Of a stretch of 64,000 nucleotides of DNA, positions 11,019 through 19,367 are shown piece by piece (positions within the stretch are counted from its first letter, which is position 1; each line of letters opens with the position of its first letter). This DNA is from Gemmatimonadota bacterium (GTDB taxonomy: Bacteria; JAAXHH01), in NCBI GenBank assembly GCA_009838645.1, contig VXRC01000049.1:372001-436000 (forward strand). Direction: 5' to 3'. A program made the translations under genes and the position numbers. Under the pieces are notes generated by a model. The model saw only the letters and a program-made list of their open reading frames with translations. It searched no databases and was not told where the DNA came from.

Positions 11019-14000
11019 CTACTTCAACACCCCGATGCGGGCGACGTGCTCACCGAGCCTGAGTTCGCCGGAATGGACATCCCCGGGTACGGGCTCGTCA
11101 CGAAGCACCGTTGACAACGTTTCCGTCCTGATGTAGTCGGCGTGGGTATCGATGGCCTCGGCCAGGTCGCCGTCCGCCTCGTAGAAGAGCGTGATCCGGT
11201 CGTCCACGTTGAAATCGGCTTCCTTGCGAAGATTCTGCACGTGGCGGACGAAGTCCCGCATCAGTCCCTCGAGCAGGAGTTCGCGGGTTACCGTGGTGTC
11301 GATGGCGACTGTGCATCCGAAGCCCGATGTCACGGACAGCCCGTCGGCGTCTACCCGTTCGACCTCGAGCTCATCGGGCGACAGATCGACCCGTTCGCCA
11401 TCCACGTCGAGCGTGAGGACCTCGCCGCCCGCGACGCGAGCGCCGGTCTCGTCTCCGTCCAGTGCCTCGAGCGCCTGCCGCACGGCGTTGAGCCGCTTGC
11501 CGAACCGGGGTCCCCACTTCGAAAAGACCGGCTTCACAGCGTATCCGCGAAACGCGTCCTCGCTGTCGACCAGATCGAGTTCCTTCACGTTCAGTTCTTC
11601 CAGGACCTGCGCCCGCAGCCGCTCGATGGTTTTGCCCTGCCGGGCATTCGCGGGTTTCACCAGCAGCCGGAAGGCCGGCTGGCGGACTTTCATCCGGGCA
11701 TCGTTGCGCGCGGAGCGGCCCAGTTCGATCACCAGCATCAGGTCATCCATGTCGTCCATGAGATCCTGGTCGATCAGTTCGCCGGACGCCTCAGGGTATG
11801 CGCAGAGATGGACGCTTTCCGGTGCCGATGAATCTACGGGCGGGACCAGGCTCCGGTAGAGTTCCTCGGCGGAGAAAGGAAGTATGGGCGCGATCAGCCT
11901 GCTCATCGTCACCAGCACTTCGTAGAGCGTCTGGATGGCCGACTGCTTGTCCGCGTCATCGCCGCTCTTCCAGAAACGCCGCCGGCTCCGGCGGACGTAC
12001 CAGGTGGAGAGCACATCGATGAACCGTTCCGTTTCGCGGACTACCGCCGCCGAATCGAAGTGGTCCATCCGGTCGTTGCAGTGGCGAATCAACTGGTGAA
12101 TCCGCGAGAGTACCCACCGGTCGAGTTCGCTGCGGCCCGTTGCGGGAGCGGAAGCGGAAATCGGCGGGCAATCCGGAAGGTTGGCGTAGGTCACGAAGAA
12201 CGCGTAGACGTTCCACAGCCGCAGCATCTTCCGGGTCACCTCCTCGGCGGGCCCGTAACCGAAACGGAAGACCATGTTCAGGGGAGCGCCGGCGTACTGC
12301 CACCTCATCACGTCGGCGCCCATGCGACCCGTGGCGTCCTCCACGGCGATGGCGTTGTCGCCGCTCTTGCTGAAGGGCTCGCCGTTTTCGTCTCTCATCT
12401 CTTCGTAGGTGAGCACGGCCTTGAACGGCGACCGGTCGTAGAGGGTCACCGACATGAACAACTGTGAATAGAACCACAGTCTGATCTGTTCCCGCATCTC
12501 CGTGATCCAGTCCGCGGGAGACCACGATTCCCAGGTGGATTCGGGACCGGGCGAGGCAACACCCTCCTTGTCTCTTTCGGCTTCCGGTCCACGCTCCGAC
12601 CGGATCGTGCCTTCGATCCCCCTGTGCTCCGGCAGATAGTTCAAGGTCGAAAAGGGCACGATCCCGGCATCGAGCCAGCAGTCGCCCACTTCGGTCACCC
12701 TTCTCGCGGCCTCGCCGCACCGCTCGCAGGTGATTTCGATTTCGTCGATCCACGGGCGGTGGAGTTCGGGCAGATCGTCGACGAGGGCGGGATCCACCGC
12801 CCGTTCGCGCAGTTCGGCCGTGCTGCCTATGACATTGATATGGTCGCATTTCCCGCAACAGTAAAAGGGCAGGGGCAGTCCCCAGAAACGCCGGCGCGAA
12901 ATGCACCAGTCTCCCATGTTGTCCAGCCAGTCCTGCATCAGGAGCCCGCTGTACTCGGGTACCCACCGGACCGTGTCGGCGGCCCGCTTCATCGGCGCCC
13001 TGATCTCGTCGGCGGAAATGAACCACTCGTCGGCCAGGCGGAAGACCAGCGGGGTTTTGCACCGCCAGCAGAAGGGATACCGGTGCGTATAGTCTTCCCA
13101 GCGGAACAGTACGTCCCTGGATTCCAGCTCGCGCTTGACGCCCTCGGCCGAATCCCGAACATGGGTGGCGGCGAGCGGACCGATGTCGTCCGTGAAATAG
13201 CCGTTTTCGTCGATCGGCACGATGATGGCCAGGTCCAGTTCCTGTCCGAGCTGATAGTCCTCGGCCCCGCAACCCGGCGCGATATGGACGATCCCAGTGC
13301 CTTCCTCGTCCGAGACCATGTCCCACGGGACGGTGGCGCGGTTGACCTCCCGCTGCGCGGGAAGATCCTCCAGCGGACCGTGGAACGGCAGGCCGATCAG
13401 GTCCTCCCCCTTTACCGTCTCGACGACTTCGGCTTCCGGCGGCAATACCGTCTCGACGAGCGATTTCATCAGGTAGTAGTGCGCGCCGTCCAGGACCGCT
13501 TTCGCGTATTCGGCTTCCGGATGCAGCGCCAGGGCCGTGTTGGCCGTCAGGGTCCACGGCGTGGTGGTCCAGACCAGGAAGTACTCGTCTTCACGGCCGC
13601 CAACGCGGCAGCGGAAGAAACAGGAGGGGTCGGTCTGTTCCTGGTAGGAGTCCACCAGTTCGTGCTGGCTCAGGCTGGTGCCGCACCGCCAGCACCAGGG
13701 CATGGACCGGTAACCCCGGTATAGCCATTTCCGGGCGTCACAGGCCTTGAGAAAGTGCCAGATGTGTTCGATGTTGTTGTCGTCCAGCGTGTAGTAGGAC
13801 GCCGGATGGCCGTCTTCGTGGTACCACTGCATCCAGTGGCCCATGCGGATGGACTGCCGCGTGATCCGCTCCGCGTACTCGTCCACTCTCGCGCGGCACG
13901 CCCGGGAGAACTCCGCCAGGCCGAAGGTCTCGATATCCCGCTTCGAATCGAATCCCAACGCCCGCTCGACCTCGACTTCCACCCAGAGTCCCTGGCAGTC

Positions 14001-14255
14001 GAACCCGTTCTGCCACCGCTGGTTGAACCCCTTCATGGCCTTGTAGCGGCAGTACATGTCCTTGTACGTCCGACCCCAGGCGTGGTGGACGCCCATGGCG
14101 TTGTTGGCGGTAATCGGGCCGTCGATGAAGGACCAGGTGGGGCGATCCGCCAATTGCGCGCGCAACTTGTCGAAAATCCGATGCTCCGCCCACCACGCGA
14201 GAATGCGCTTCTCCATGGCGGGGTATTCCATCTTTCCGTCAAAGGGCTTGAACAT
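11019..14255 (-). CDS. ileS: isoleucyl-tRNA synthetase with altered HIGH (GVHH) and KMSKS (PFSKS) motifs
   Basis: Class I synthetase charging tRNA-Ile, 1078 aa. The N-terminus MFKPFDGKMEYPAMEKRIL and the adenylation core are clear. Where the HIGH motif belongs, the protein has GVHH (residues 55-58, DNA 14093-14082) within ANNAMGVHHAWGRTYKD, and the spacing to the KD pair equals that of HIGH enzymes. The KMSKS loop reads PFSKS (DNA 12377-12363). The CP1 editing domain is present (VWTTTPWTLTANTALALHP). Anticodon-binding and C-terminal domains follow. HIGH-to-GxHH exchange is known from type 2 IleRS linked to very strong mupirocin resistance. Start: ATG 14255 matches the family N-terminus; GTG 14267 is the alternative. 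Confidence 0.95.
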   Translation of the reverse strand: MFKPFDGKMEYPAMEKRILAWWAEHRIFDKLRAQLADRPTWSFIDGPITANNAMGVHHAWGRTYKDMYCRYKAMKGFNQRWQNGFDCQGLWVEVEVERALGFDSKRDIETFGLAEFSRACRARVDEYAERITRQSIRMGHWMQWYHEDGHPASYYTLDDNNIEHIWHFLKACDARKWLYRGYRSMPWCWRCGTSLSQHELVDSYQEQTDPSCFFRCRVGGREDEYFLVWTTTPWTLTANTALALHPEAEYAKAVLDGAHYYLMKSLVETVLPPEAEVVETVKGEDLIGLPFHGPLEDLPAQREVNRATVPWDMVSDEEGTGIVHIAPGCGAEDYQLGQELDLAIIVPIDENGYFTDDIGPLAATHVRDSAEGVKRELESRDVLFRWEDYTHRYPFCWRCKTPLVFRLADEWFISADEIRAPMKRAADTVRWVPEYSGLLMQDWLDNMGDWCISRRRFWGLPLPFYCCGKCDHINVIGSTAELRERAVDPALVDDLPELHRPWIDEIEITCERCGEAARRVTEVGDCWLDAGIVPFSTLNYLPEHRGIEGTIRSERGPEAERDKEGVASPGPESTWESWSPADWITEMREQIRLWFYSQLFMSVTLYDRSPFKAVLTYEEMRDENGEPFSKSGDNAIAVEDATGRMGADVMRWQYAGAPLNMVFRFGYGPAEEVTRKMLRLWNVYAFFVTYANLPDCPPISASAPATGRSELDRWVLSRIHQLIRHCNDRMDHFDSAAVVRETERFIDVLSTWYVRRSRRRFWKSGDDADKQSAIQTLYEVLVTMSRLIAPILPFSAEELYRSLVPPVDSSAPESVHLCAYPEASGELIDQDLMDDMDDLMLVIELGRSARNDARMKVRQPAFRLLVKPANARQGKTIERLRAQVLEELNVKELDLVDSEDAFRGYAVKPVFSKWGPRFGKRLNAVRQALEALDGDETGARVAGGEVLTLDVDGERVDLSPDELEVERVDADGLSVTSGFGCTVAIDTTVTRELLLEGLMRDFVRHVQNLRKEADFNVDDRITLFYEADGDLAEAIDTHADYIRTETLSTVLRDEPVPGDVHSGELRLGEHVARIGVLK

Positions 14256-14492
14256 CTGGCCAGACACTGGTAACTAGATACTCCAAAGGTTAAACGGTTT
14301 ACGACGCCTCCTGCTGATTTAGCGCCACCCGGCATACGGAATCTTCTGCCTGAAAGAGCATATCGGCCGAACTGGAACGCCGGTCTGAAAATAGGCGGTA
14401 AGGGTCTGTTACACAAGGTAATTCTGGCCGGCGGGAGGGTGGATGGTCGGGCCGGCGGCCGGGCTGGAAACAACGATCACCGGGCGGTGATT

Positions 14493-15344
14493 TCAGTCCT
14501 TTCCTTCCATAATCGGGAACCGGTTCAGCTCGTCCCTGCGCATACGCCAGTCGGGCATGTACCGGTCGAGGATGCCCCAGAAGCGACGATTGTGGGAGGG
14601 CTCGATCAGGTGGGCCATTTCGTGGACGACCACGTACTCCAGGCATCGCATCGGCTTCTTGGCCAGCTCCAGGCTCAGCCAGATCCGGCCGTTTCGGACA
14701 CTGCAACTTCCCCAGCGGGTTCTCATCTTCCGGATCCGCCATTCCTTCACCGACACGCCCATGAAGGGTTCCCACGCCGTGATCAGGCGCGGGATGCTCG
14801 TCTTCAACCTTTCGCGATACCAGGCGGCGAGCAGGTCCGCCCGCTCGTCCCGGCCGGTACCCGGACGAACGCGCATTTCCAGCGTCGAATCGCCCATGAG
14901 CCCGATGTGCGGCGGCCCTTCATGGGTGGTGACGTGCAATACACAGGCAATCCCCTCCACGAAATGGTGCTCTCCCGACGCGAAGACCCGGGCGGATTCC
15001 CGCTCCCTTTGGCGCTGTCTTTCCTGTTGCCGCCGGACCCAGGGCATCCGATTCGCCACGGCCTGGCGGATCGAATCGTCTCCGATGCGAAGCGGCGCGG
15101 ATACCCTCAGGCGTCCGTCGGGCGGACCTACCCTGAGGTACAGGTGCCGGATTCGCTTCCGGTGGACTTCCACCTCGATATCGTCCACGCGCAAACGATA
15201 TACCTTTGATGTCCTTGCCGCGGCGATAGGTTGCTCGCTTTCGGTCCGAGTCTTCGGCGGCCGGAACCGGTCGTTTCGGACCCGCCGTGAGTGCCCGTGT
15301 TCTCCTGACGATTCCGCAATATAGGACGGAAGGCGGACCTGCAA
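14493..15344 (-). CDS. YgjP-like (DUF45/SprT-type) metallopeptidase
   Basis: 283 aa. The C-terminal half has the zinc-peptidase signature YVVVHEMAHLIEPSHN (HExxH with a downstream His) preceded by the family hallmark MRTRWGSCS. The N-terminal half has the DUF45 segment VYRLRVDDIEVEVHRKRIRHLYLRV. Family members are UTP pyrophosphatase / minigluzincin-like proteins of poorly defined role, often located beside restriction or repair genes, though not here. The first 45 residues are poorly conserved and the only extended start is TTG 15344, so the true start may lie further in. 237 bp of apparently non-coding DNA separates it from ileS. Confidence 0.85.
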   Translation of the reverse strand: MQVRLPSYIAESSGEHGHSRRVRNDRFRPPKTRTESEQPIAAARTSKVYRLRVDDIEVEVHRKRIRHLYLRVGPPDGRLRVSAPLRIGDDSIRQAVANRMPWVRRQQERQRQRERESARVFASGEHHFVEGIACVLHVTTHEGPPHIGLMGDSTLEMRVRPGTGRDERADLLAAWYRERLKTSIPRLITAWEPFMGVSVKEWRIRKMRTRWGSCSVRNGRIWLSLELAKKPMRCLEYVVVHEMAHLIEPSHNRRFWGILDRYMPDWRMRRDELNRFPIMEGKD

Positions 15345-15382
15345 AAGGAGAACAAAGCGTTCCCCCCGACCGACTAACCAGT

Positions 15383-15412
15383 TTGACTTTGATCATGGCA
15401 ACCCGTTAATAT
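15383..15412 (+). promoter_or_regulatory. putative promoter for sulfatase gene
   Basis: -35 TTGACT (15383-15388), 18-bp spacer, -10 TAATAT (15407-15412), located 68 bp upstream of the sulfatase TTG start. Confidence 0.5.
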
Positions 15413-15479
15413 CCAGATTCACGATGAATCCTCCGAAGTCTGCAGCCGTACGAACCCTTAGCCAGGAAAGGGACGCGAT

Positions 15480-16880
15480 TTGAGCCGCGATAAGCCCAAT
15501 ATCCTGTTCTTCTTTACCGACGACCAGCGCTTCGATACGATAAACGCGCTGGGGAACCCCCTTGTTCACACGCCCGCCATGGACCGGCTGGTCGCCCGGG
15601 GCGTTTCCTTAACGCACGCCCATATCCCCGGCGGTACATCGGCCGCCATATGCATGCCCAGTCGGGCCATGCTGCATACCGGCCGCACCCTGTTTCATCT
15701 CGACGGCGCCGGCGCGGACATACCGCCGGAGCACACGCTGATGGGGGAATACCTGCGGTCCCACGGCTACCGTACCTGGGGCACGGGTAAATGGCACAAC
15801 GGCGTCCCGTCCTACGCCCGCAGTTTTTCGGACGGCGCGGAGATCTTCTTCGGGGGCATGGACGACCACTGGAACGTACCGGTCTTCGACTACGACCCGG
15901 AGGGGAAGTACGACGGCAAGCTGCTACAATGTCCGGATGCCTTCCACTCGAACAAAGTGAATGTACGGAAGGGGGACCACGTGCACGCCGGGCGGCACTC
16001 CAGCGAGATCTTCGCCGACTGCGCCGCCGAGTGGCTGAAGGAATATGATTCCGAAGATCCCTTCTTCATGTACGTCTCGTTCATGGCGCCCCACGATCCC
16101 AGGACGATGCCCCGGGAGTTCCTGGAAATGTATGATCCCGAGGACATCCCGCTGCCGCGGAACTTCATGGGCGGTCATCCCTTCGATAACGGCGACCTGA
16201 AGGTACGTGACGAAGTCCTGGAGACGTTTCCGCGCGATCCGGCGAGCGTGCGGCGCCACATTGCCGAATACTACGCGATGATTTCCCACCTGGACGCGCA
16301 GATGGGGCGGGTCATGCAGGTGCTGGAAGACCGTGGCATGGCGGACGACACCATCGTCGTCTTCGCCGGGGACAACGGCCTGGCGATCGGCCAGCATGGG
16401 CTGTTCGGCAAGCAGAACATGTACGAGCACAGCATACGCGTGCCCCTGGTCTTCTCAGGACCAGGCATCCCGCGCGGTGTCCGGCGCAGCGCTTACGCGT
16501 ACCTGCTCGATATCTTTCCCACCCTGTGCGATCTGACGGGACTGGACACGCCCGGTTCCGTGGAAGGGGTGAGTCTGGCGCCGACGTTCGATGATCCCGC
16601 CGCACGCCCGAGAGACACGGTGTTCGCGGCCTACCGCCAGTGGCAGCGCATGGTGAAGGACGACCGGTTCAAACTGATCGAATACGTGGTCGACGGGCGC
16701 CGGACGACCCAGCTGTTCGACCTGGAACGCGACCCGCTGGAATGCCGCAATCTGGCCGGCGAAGCCGCTCATGCCGACCGGCTTGCAGGCCTTCGTTCCA
16801 GGCTTTTCGACTGGCGGGATGAATGGGGTGACGGGGACAGCGAATGGGGCCGGGCCTTCTGGGGTGGGTACGGCTCGTGA
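15480..16880 (+). CDS. Cys-type sulfatase
   Basis: Alkaline-phosphatase-superfamily sulfatase of 466 aa, hydrolysing a sulfate ester. The signature CMPSR (Cys58-Arg62) marks the cysteine that would be converted to formylglycine; the N-terminal metal site is NILFFFTDDQRFDT and the second metal site VVFAGDNGLAIGQHGLFGK. There is no signal peptide, so it should be cytoplasmic and act on imported substrates. The start is a TTG at 15480 with AGGAAAGGG about 10 nt upstream. The substrate is unknown; the domain looks closest to the iduronate-2-sulfatase/choline-sulfatase group. No maturase is encoded in the window. Confidence 0.92.
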   Translation: MSRDKPNILFFFTDDQRFDTINALGNPLVHTPAMDRLVARGVSLTHAHIPGGTSAAICMPSRAMLHTGRTLFHLDGAGADIPPEHTLMGEYLRSHGYRTWGTGKWHNGVPSYARSFSDGAEIFFGGMDDHWNVPVFDYDPEGKYDGKLLQCPDAFHSNKVNVRKGDHVHAGRHSSEIFADCAAEWLKEYDSEDPFFMYVSFMAPHDPRTMPREFLEMYDPEDIPLPRNFMGGHPFDNGDLKVRDEVLETFPRDPASVRRHIAEYYAMISHLDAQMGRVMQVLEDRGMADDTIVVFAGDNGLAIGQHGLFGKQNMYEHSIRVPLVFSGPGIPRGVRRSAYAYLLDIFPTLCDLTGLDTPGSVEGVSLAPTFDDPAARPRDTVFAAYRQWQRMVKDDRFKLIEYVVDGRRTTQLFDLERDPLECRNLAGEAAHADRLAGLRSRLFDWRDEWGDGDSEWGRAFWGGYGS

Positions 16881-16911
16881 GGAACGGCTTGTGAAGGACG
16901 GCTCGTGAGGC
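16870..16911. repeat. 14-bp tandem triplication spanning the sulfatase stop codon
   Basis: Three copies of a 14-bp unit (16870-16883, 16884-16897, 16898-16911) with two or three mismatches between copies. The first contains the last codons and the TGA stop (16878-16880) of the sulfatase gene. Confidence 0.85.
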
Positions 16912-16948
16912 ATCTCACCCGGCGAATTCGAGGCACGGATGATATGAA

Positions 16949-16992
16949 GATCGGGCGACGACGTCCGAAAGTCCGAACGCGGCCGCCCGATC
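16949..16992. terminator. possible bidirectional hairpin between convergent genes
   Basis: Perfect 9-bp inverted repeat GATCGGGCG (16949-16957) / CGCCCGATC (16984-16992) with a 26-nt loop, in the 146-bp gap between the convergent sulfatase and anti-sigma genes. There is no clear T-run and the loop is long, so a terminator role is only suggested by position. Confidence 0.3.
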
Positions 16993-17026
16993 GGGTTCCA
17001 CCTTTCTGATCTTACCTTTCCGTTCT

Positions 17027-18703
17027 TCAGGCCGCGGCCGCCCGGTTACCTGAGCTTCGGTACAGCGCTTGCCCCATGGCGCCCAGTCCGATGATGACCA
17101 GCAGCAGATTGATGACCCAGCCCACATAGGGCAGGCTGACGGCGATCAGGACCAGCACCAGGCCGGCGAGCAAGGGCAGCAGCATCGATCGGATATCGTG
17201 CTGTTTCGGCCGCAGGAGCGCGTTGCCCAGGAAATGGGCCACGACGATCTTGGACACGTACAGGCTCAACGCCCAGACGGCGGCAATGACCAGTCCGGCG
17301 GGCAGCCCGATGAGCGTCACGGCGAGCACGACCGCCAGGACCGGCGTGGCCGTGACCAGCACGAACCCGAGTCCCGCGGATGTAAGTATGCCATTCAGAT
17401 TGTCCAGCGGCACGCGCCTGAGCGCGGGAAGGGCCCAGAGCAGCAGCAGACCCGACAGGAACGCCGTGACCAGCCACAGGGCCGTCCACGCGATGGTCCA
17501 GACGGACAGTATCCCGTCCTCGTCCGAATCCTGGCCCGGTTCGGGCACTTCCACGTTGGTTTCGCCGGCAACGTTCGCGGCGGAATCCACCTCCAGGCTC
17601 TCCTCATCGGGCAGCCCCACGTCGAGATTCCCGCCGATGGCAGCGGAAGATTGTACCGTTGCCAGACGGCCGCCGAAGGTTACGTCCCGCTTCACCTCGC
17701 CCGAAATCGTCAGTGTATTACCGAACACCGTGACGTTTCGGCCGACCGAACCGCCTACATGGATGTTTTCCCCGAAGGCGAAGAGGTCTCCTTCGATCGT
17801 TGCGTCAGGGCTGGAACGAAGCGACTGCGCGAATCCGTAGACGCTCTGACCGATAGAGTCTCCAATGCGGATGAACTGGCCGAACCCGGCGAATCCGCCA
17901 CCCGCCCGTCCATCTACCTCGATGGTCCTGCCGAATGAATAGATGTCCCCATGGACCGAACCCGCGATTTCGATTGACTGGGCGAAGACAATCAGGTCTC
18001 CCGTCACTTCACCGTCGATCGTGACCACGCGGCCGGAGGCGATGAGGGTATCGTCGATGATTTCTCCGATATTGACCGAGACGCTTTCGCCGGATCGTAT
18101 TTCGATGGCTTCCGCGGGACGGGCGTGTCCCAGCATCAGCAGCAACCCTCCGAGCACGACCAGCGTGCCGGTCGGTCTCCGCAACAGAAGGTACAGTGTA
18201 GCCAGCAGCATGATGAACGCGACAGCCAGGCCTACATCGCTTATCAGTGTAACCATGGTCGTACCTCCATTCTGGTAGTATTCGATGAAATAAGCTCCGG
18301 TGCTGAACAGCATGGACAACTGTCCGGAAACGTTCAGTGGATTCAGCCACTCTATGCTCCATGGAAGTTCCAGTCCCATCACCCAGCCAATTCCTAACCG
18401 CATCAGAGCCGCGATTCCGATAACGAGCCCCAGCAGCTTCAGTATGTGGATGGGCGAAGGCACGGAAACCGGTGTCGGTTGAGTTTCTCCAAGAAAGGCC
18501 TCCGTGTTTCCCACGATTTCGAAGAGAACGTCTCTCTCCCTGCGGAACGCCTGCACGAGGCCCTGGCACCGGGGGCAGTTTTCCAGGTGAGCAGTGAACG
18601 CCCGGGCTTCGGAACCGGCCAACTCGCCATCGGCATAGGTCGAGCAGACGATTTCGGATGGACACGCGTCCTGGTGCAATGATTCGTCGGTCATGGTCGG
18701 CAT
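17027..18703 (-). CDS. membrane anti-sigma factor: zinc-finger (zf-HC2) + bactofilin-like beta-solenoid + multi-TM
   Basis: 558 aa in four parts. Residues 14-60 are a ZAS-type anti-sigma domain with the zinc motif H39-x3-C43-x2-C46 (HLENCPRC). Two or three helices at about 86-108 and 150-194 follow. Residues about 205-385 are right-handed beta-solenoid repeats of the polymer-forming (bactofilin-like) kind, for example GEVTGDLIVFAQSIEIAGSV and GSVGRNVTVFGNTLTISGEV. A C-terminal bundle of four or five membrane helices ends the protein (about 405-545). The gene overlaps the upstream ECF sigma gene by 13 bp, so the pair is translationally coupled. The solenoid is likely the envelope-side sensor or scaffold; its ligand is unknown. 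Confidence 0.85.
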   Translation of the reverse strand: MPTMTDESLHQDACPSEIVCSTYADGELAGSEARAFTAHLENCPRCQGLVQAFRRERDVLFEIVGNTEAFLGETQPTPVSVPSPIHILKLLGLVIGIAALMRLGIGWVMGLELPWSIEWLNPLNVSGQLSMLFSTGAYFIEYYQNGGTTMVTLISDVGLAVAFIMLLATLYLLLRRPTGTLVVLGGLLLMLGHARPAEAIEIRSGESVSVNIGEIIDDTLIASGRVVTIDGEVTGDLIVFAQSIEIAGSVHGDIYSFGRTIEVDGRAGGGFAGFGQFIRIGDSIGQSVYGFAQSLRSSPDATIEGDLFAFGENIHVGGSVGRNVTVFGNTLTISGEVKRDVTFGGRLATVQSSAAIGGNLDVGLPDEESLEVDSAANVAGETNVEVPEPGQDSDEDGILSVWTIAWTALWLVTAFLSGLLLLWALPALRRVPLDNLNGILTSAGLGFVLVTATPVLAVVLAVTLIGLPAGLVIAAVWALSLYVSKIVVAHFLGNALLRPKQHDIRSMLLPLLAGLVLVLIAVSLPYVGWVINLLLVIIGLGAMGQALYRSSGNRAAAA

Positions 18704-19269
18704 AATCCGGTCAACTCCTCTCGCAATCGTCTTCTGGCGCGGTAAATCAGTGTCGCTACCGTGTTCCGGTTCAGATTGAGCGCGTGGCCGATTTCGTCGT
18801 AGGTGAACTCGTTGTAATAGGCCAGTACGAGCGGCACGCGGTACCGGTCCGGGAGCGACTGTATTGCCGATCGCACCTGGTCCCCCTTTTCCGCCCGCAC
18901 CATGATCTCCAGCGTATCCTCGGAAACCTTCGACGGACCGACCTGGTCGGGATCGGCGGATTCATAGAAATTCACCTCGCGGTTACGGCGCCGCAACCGG
19001 TCGAGACAGTGGTTGGTCGCCGTCTTGAGCAGCCAGTTAAGGGGCGATTTCGACGCGTCCATGGTGGACCGGTTCCGGTATGCCCGGAGAAAGACTTCCT
19101 GGGTCGCGTCCTCGGCTTCGTACACGGACTTCAGTAGATATCTGCAAAGCGCGAGAATCCGCCGGTGATGCGTCCGGTACGTCTCGTCAAATTCGAAACC
19201 CGTTGCGCTTTCGCCGCTCGCGGTCGTGTTCACAACCCTACTACGAATGGCGGAACGAGATAGTTTCAT
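18691..19269 (-). CDS. ECF-family RNA polymerase sigma factor
   Basis: 192 aa. Region 2 (ALCRYLLKSVYEAEDATQEV, DATQEVFLRAYRN) binds core RNA polymerase and the -10 element. Region 4 (SLPDRYRVPLVLAYYNEFTY, then DEIGHALNLNRNTVATLIYRARRRL) is the helix-turn-helix for the -35 element. The gene sits directly upstream of, and overlaps, its cognate membrane-bound zinc anti-sigma factor, the standard arrangement for envelope-stress ECF systems. No obvious autoregulated promoter was recognised. The ATG at 19269 has AGGA almost adjacent, so a slightly later start (GTG region near residue 12) is possible. Confidence 0.92.
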   Translation of the reverse strand: MKLSRSAIRSRVVNTTASGESATGFEFDETYRTHHRRILALCRYLLKSVYEAEDATQEVFLRAYRNRSTMDASKSPLNWLLKTATNHCLDRLRRRNREVNFYESADPDQVGPSKVSEDTLEIMVRAEKGDQVRSAIQSLPDRYRVPLVLAYYNEFTYDEIGHALNLNRNTVATLIYRARRRLREELTGLCRP

Positions 19270-19367
19270 TTCCTGTTCCCCGAGCGAGGCCCCAGGCGCG
19301 TCATGATCTGTGAAACAGCAGAACGGATGTGGGATGAGTCGTGTCGGCGGCCTGCGGGAGACGCGTG

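Noticed and set aside
14268-14492. T-box riboswitch ahead of ileS (a GGGTGGCGC stretch resembles the T-box motif)
   Set aside because: The conserved ACC part is missing, the UGGC bulge would not match the discriminator of tRNA-Ile, and no specifier hairpin is evident.
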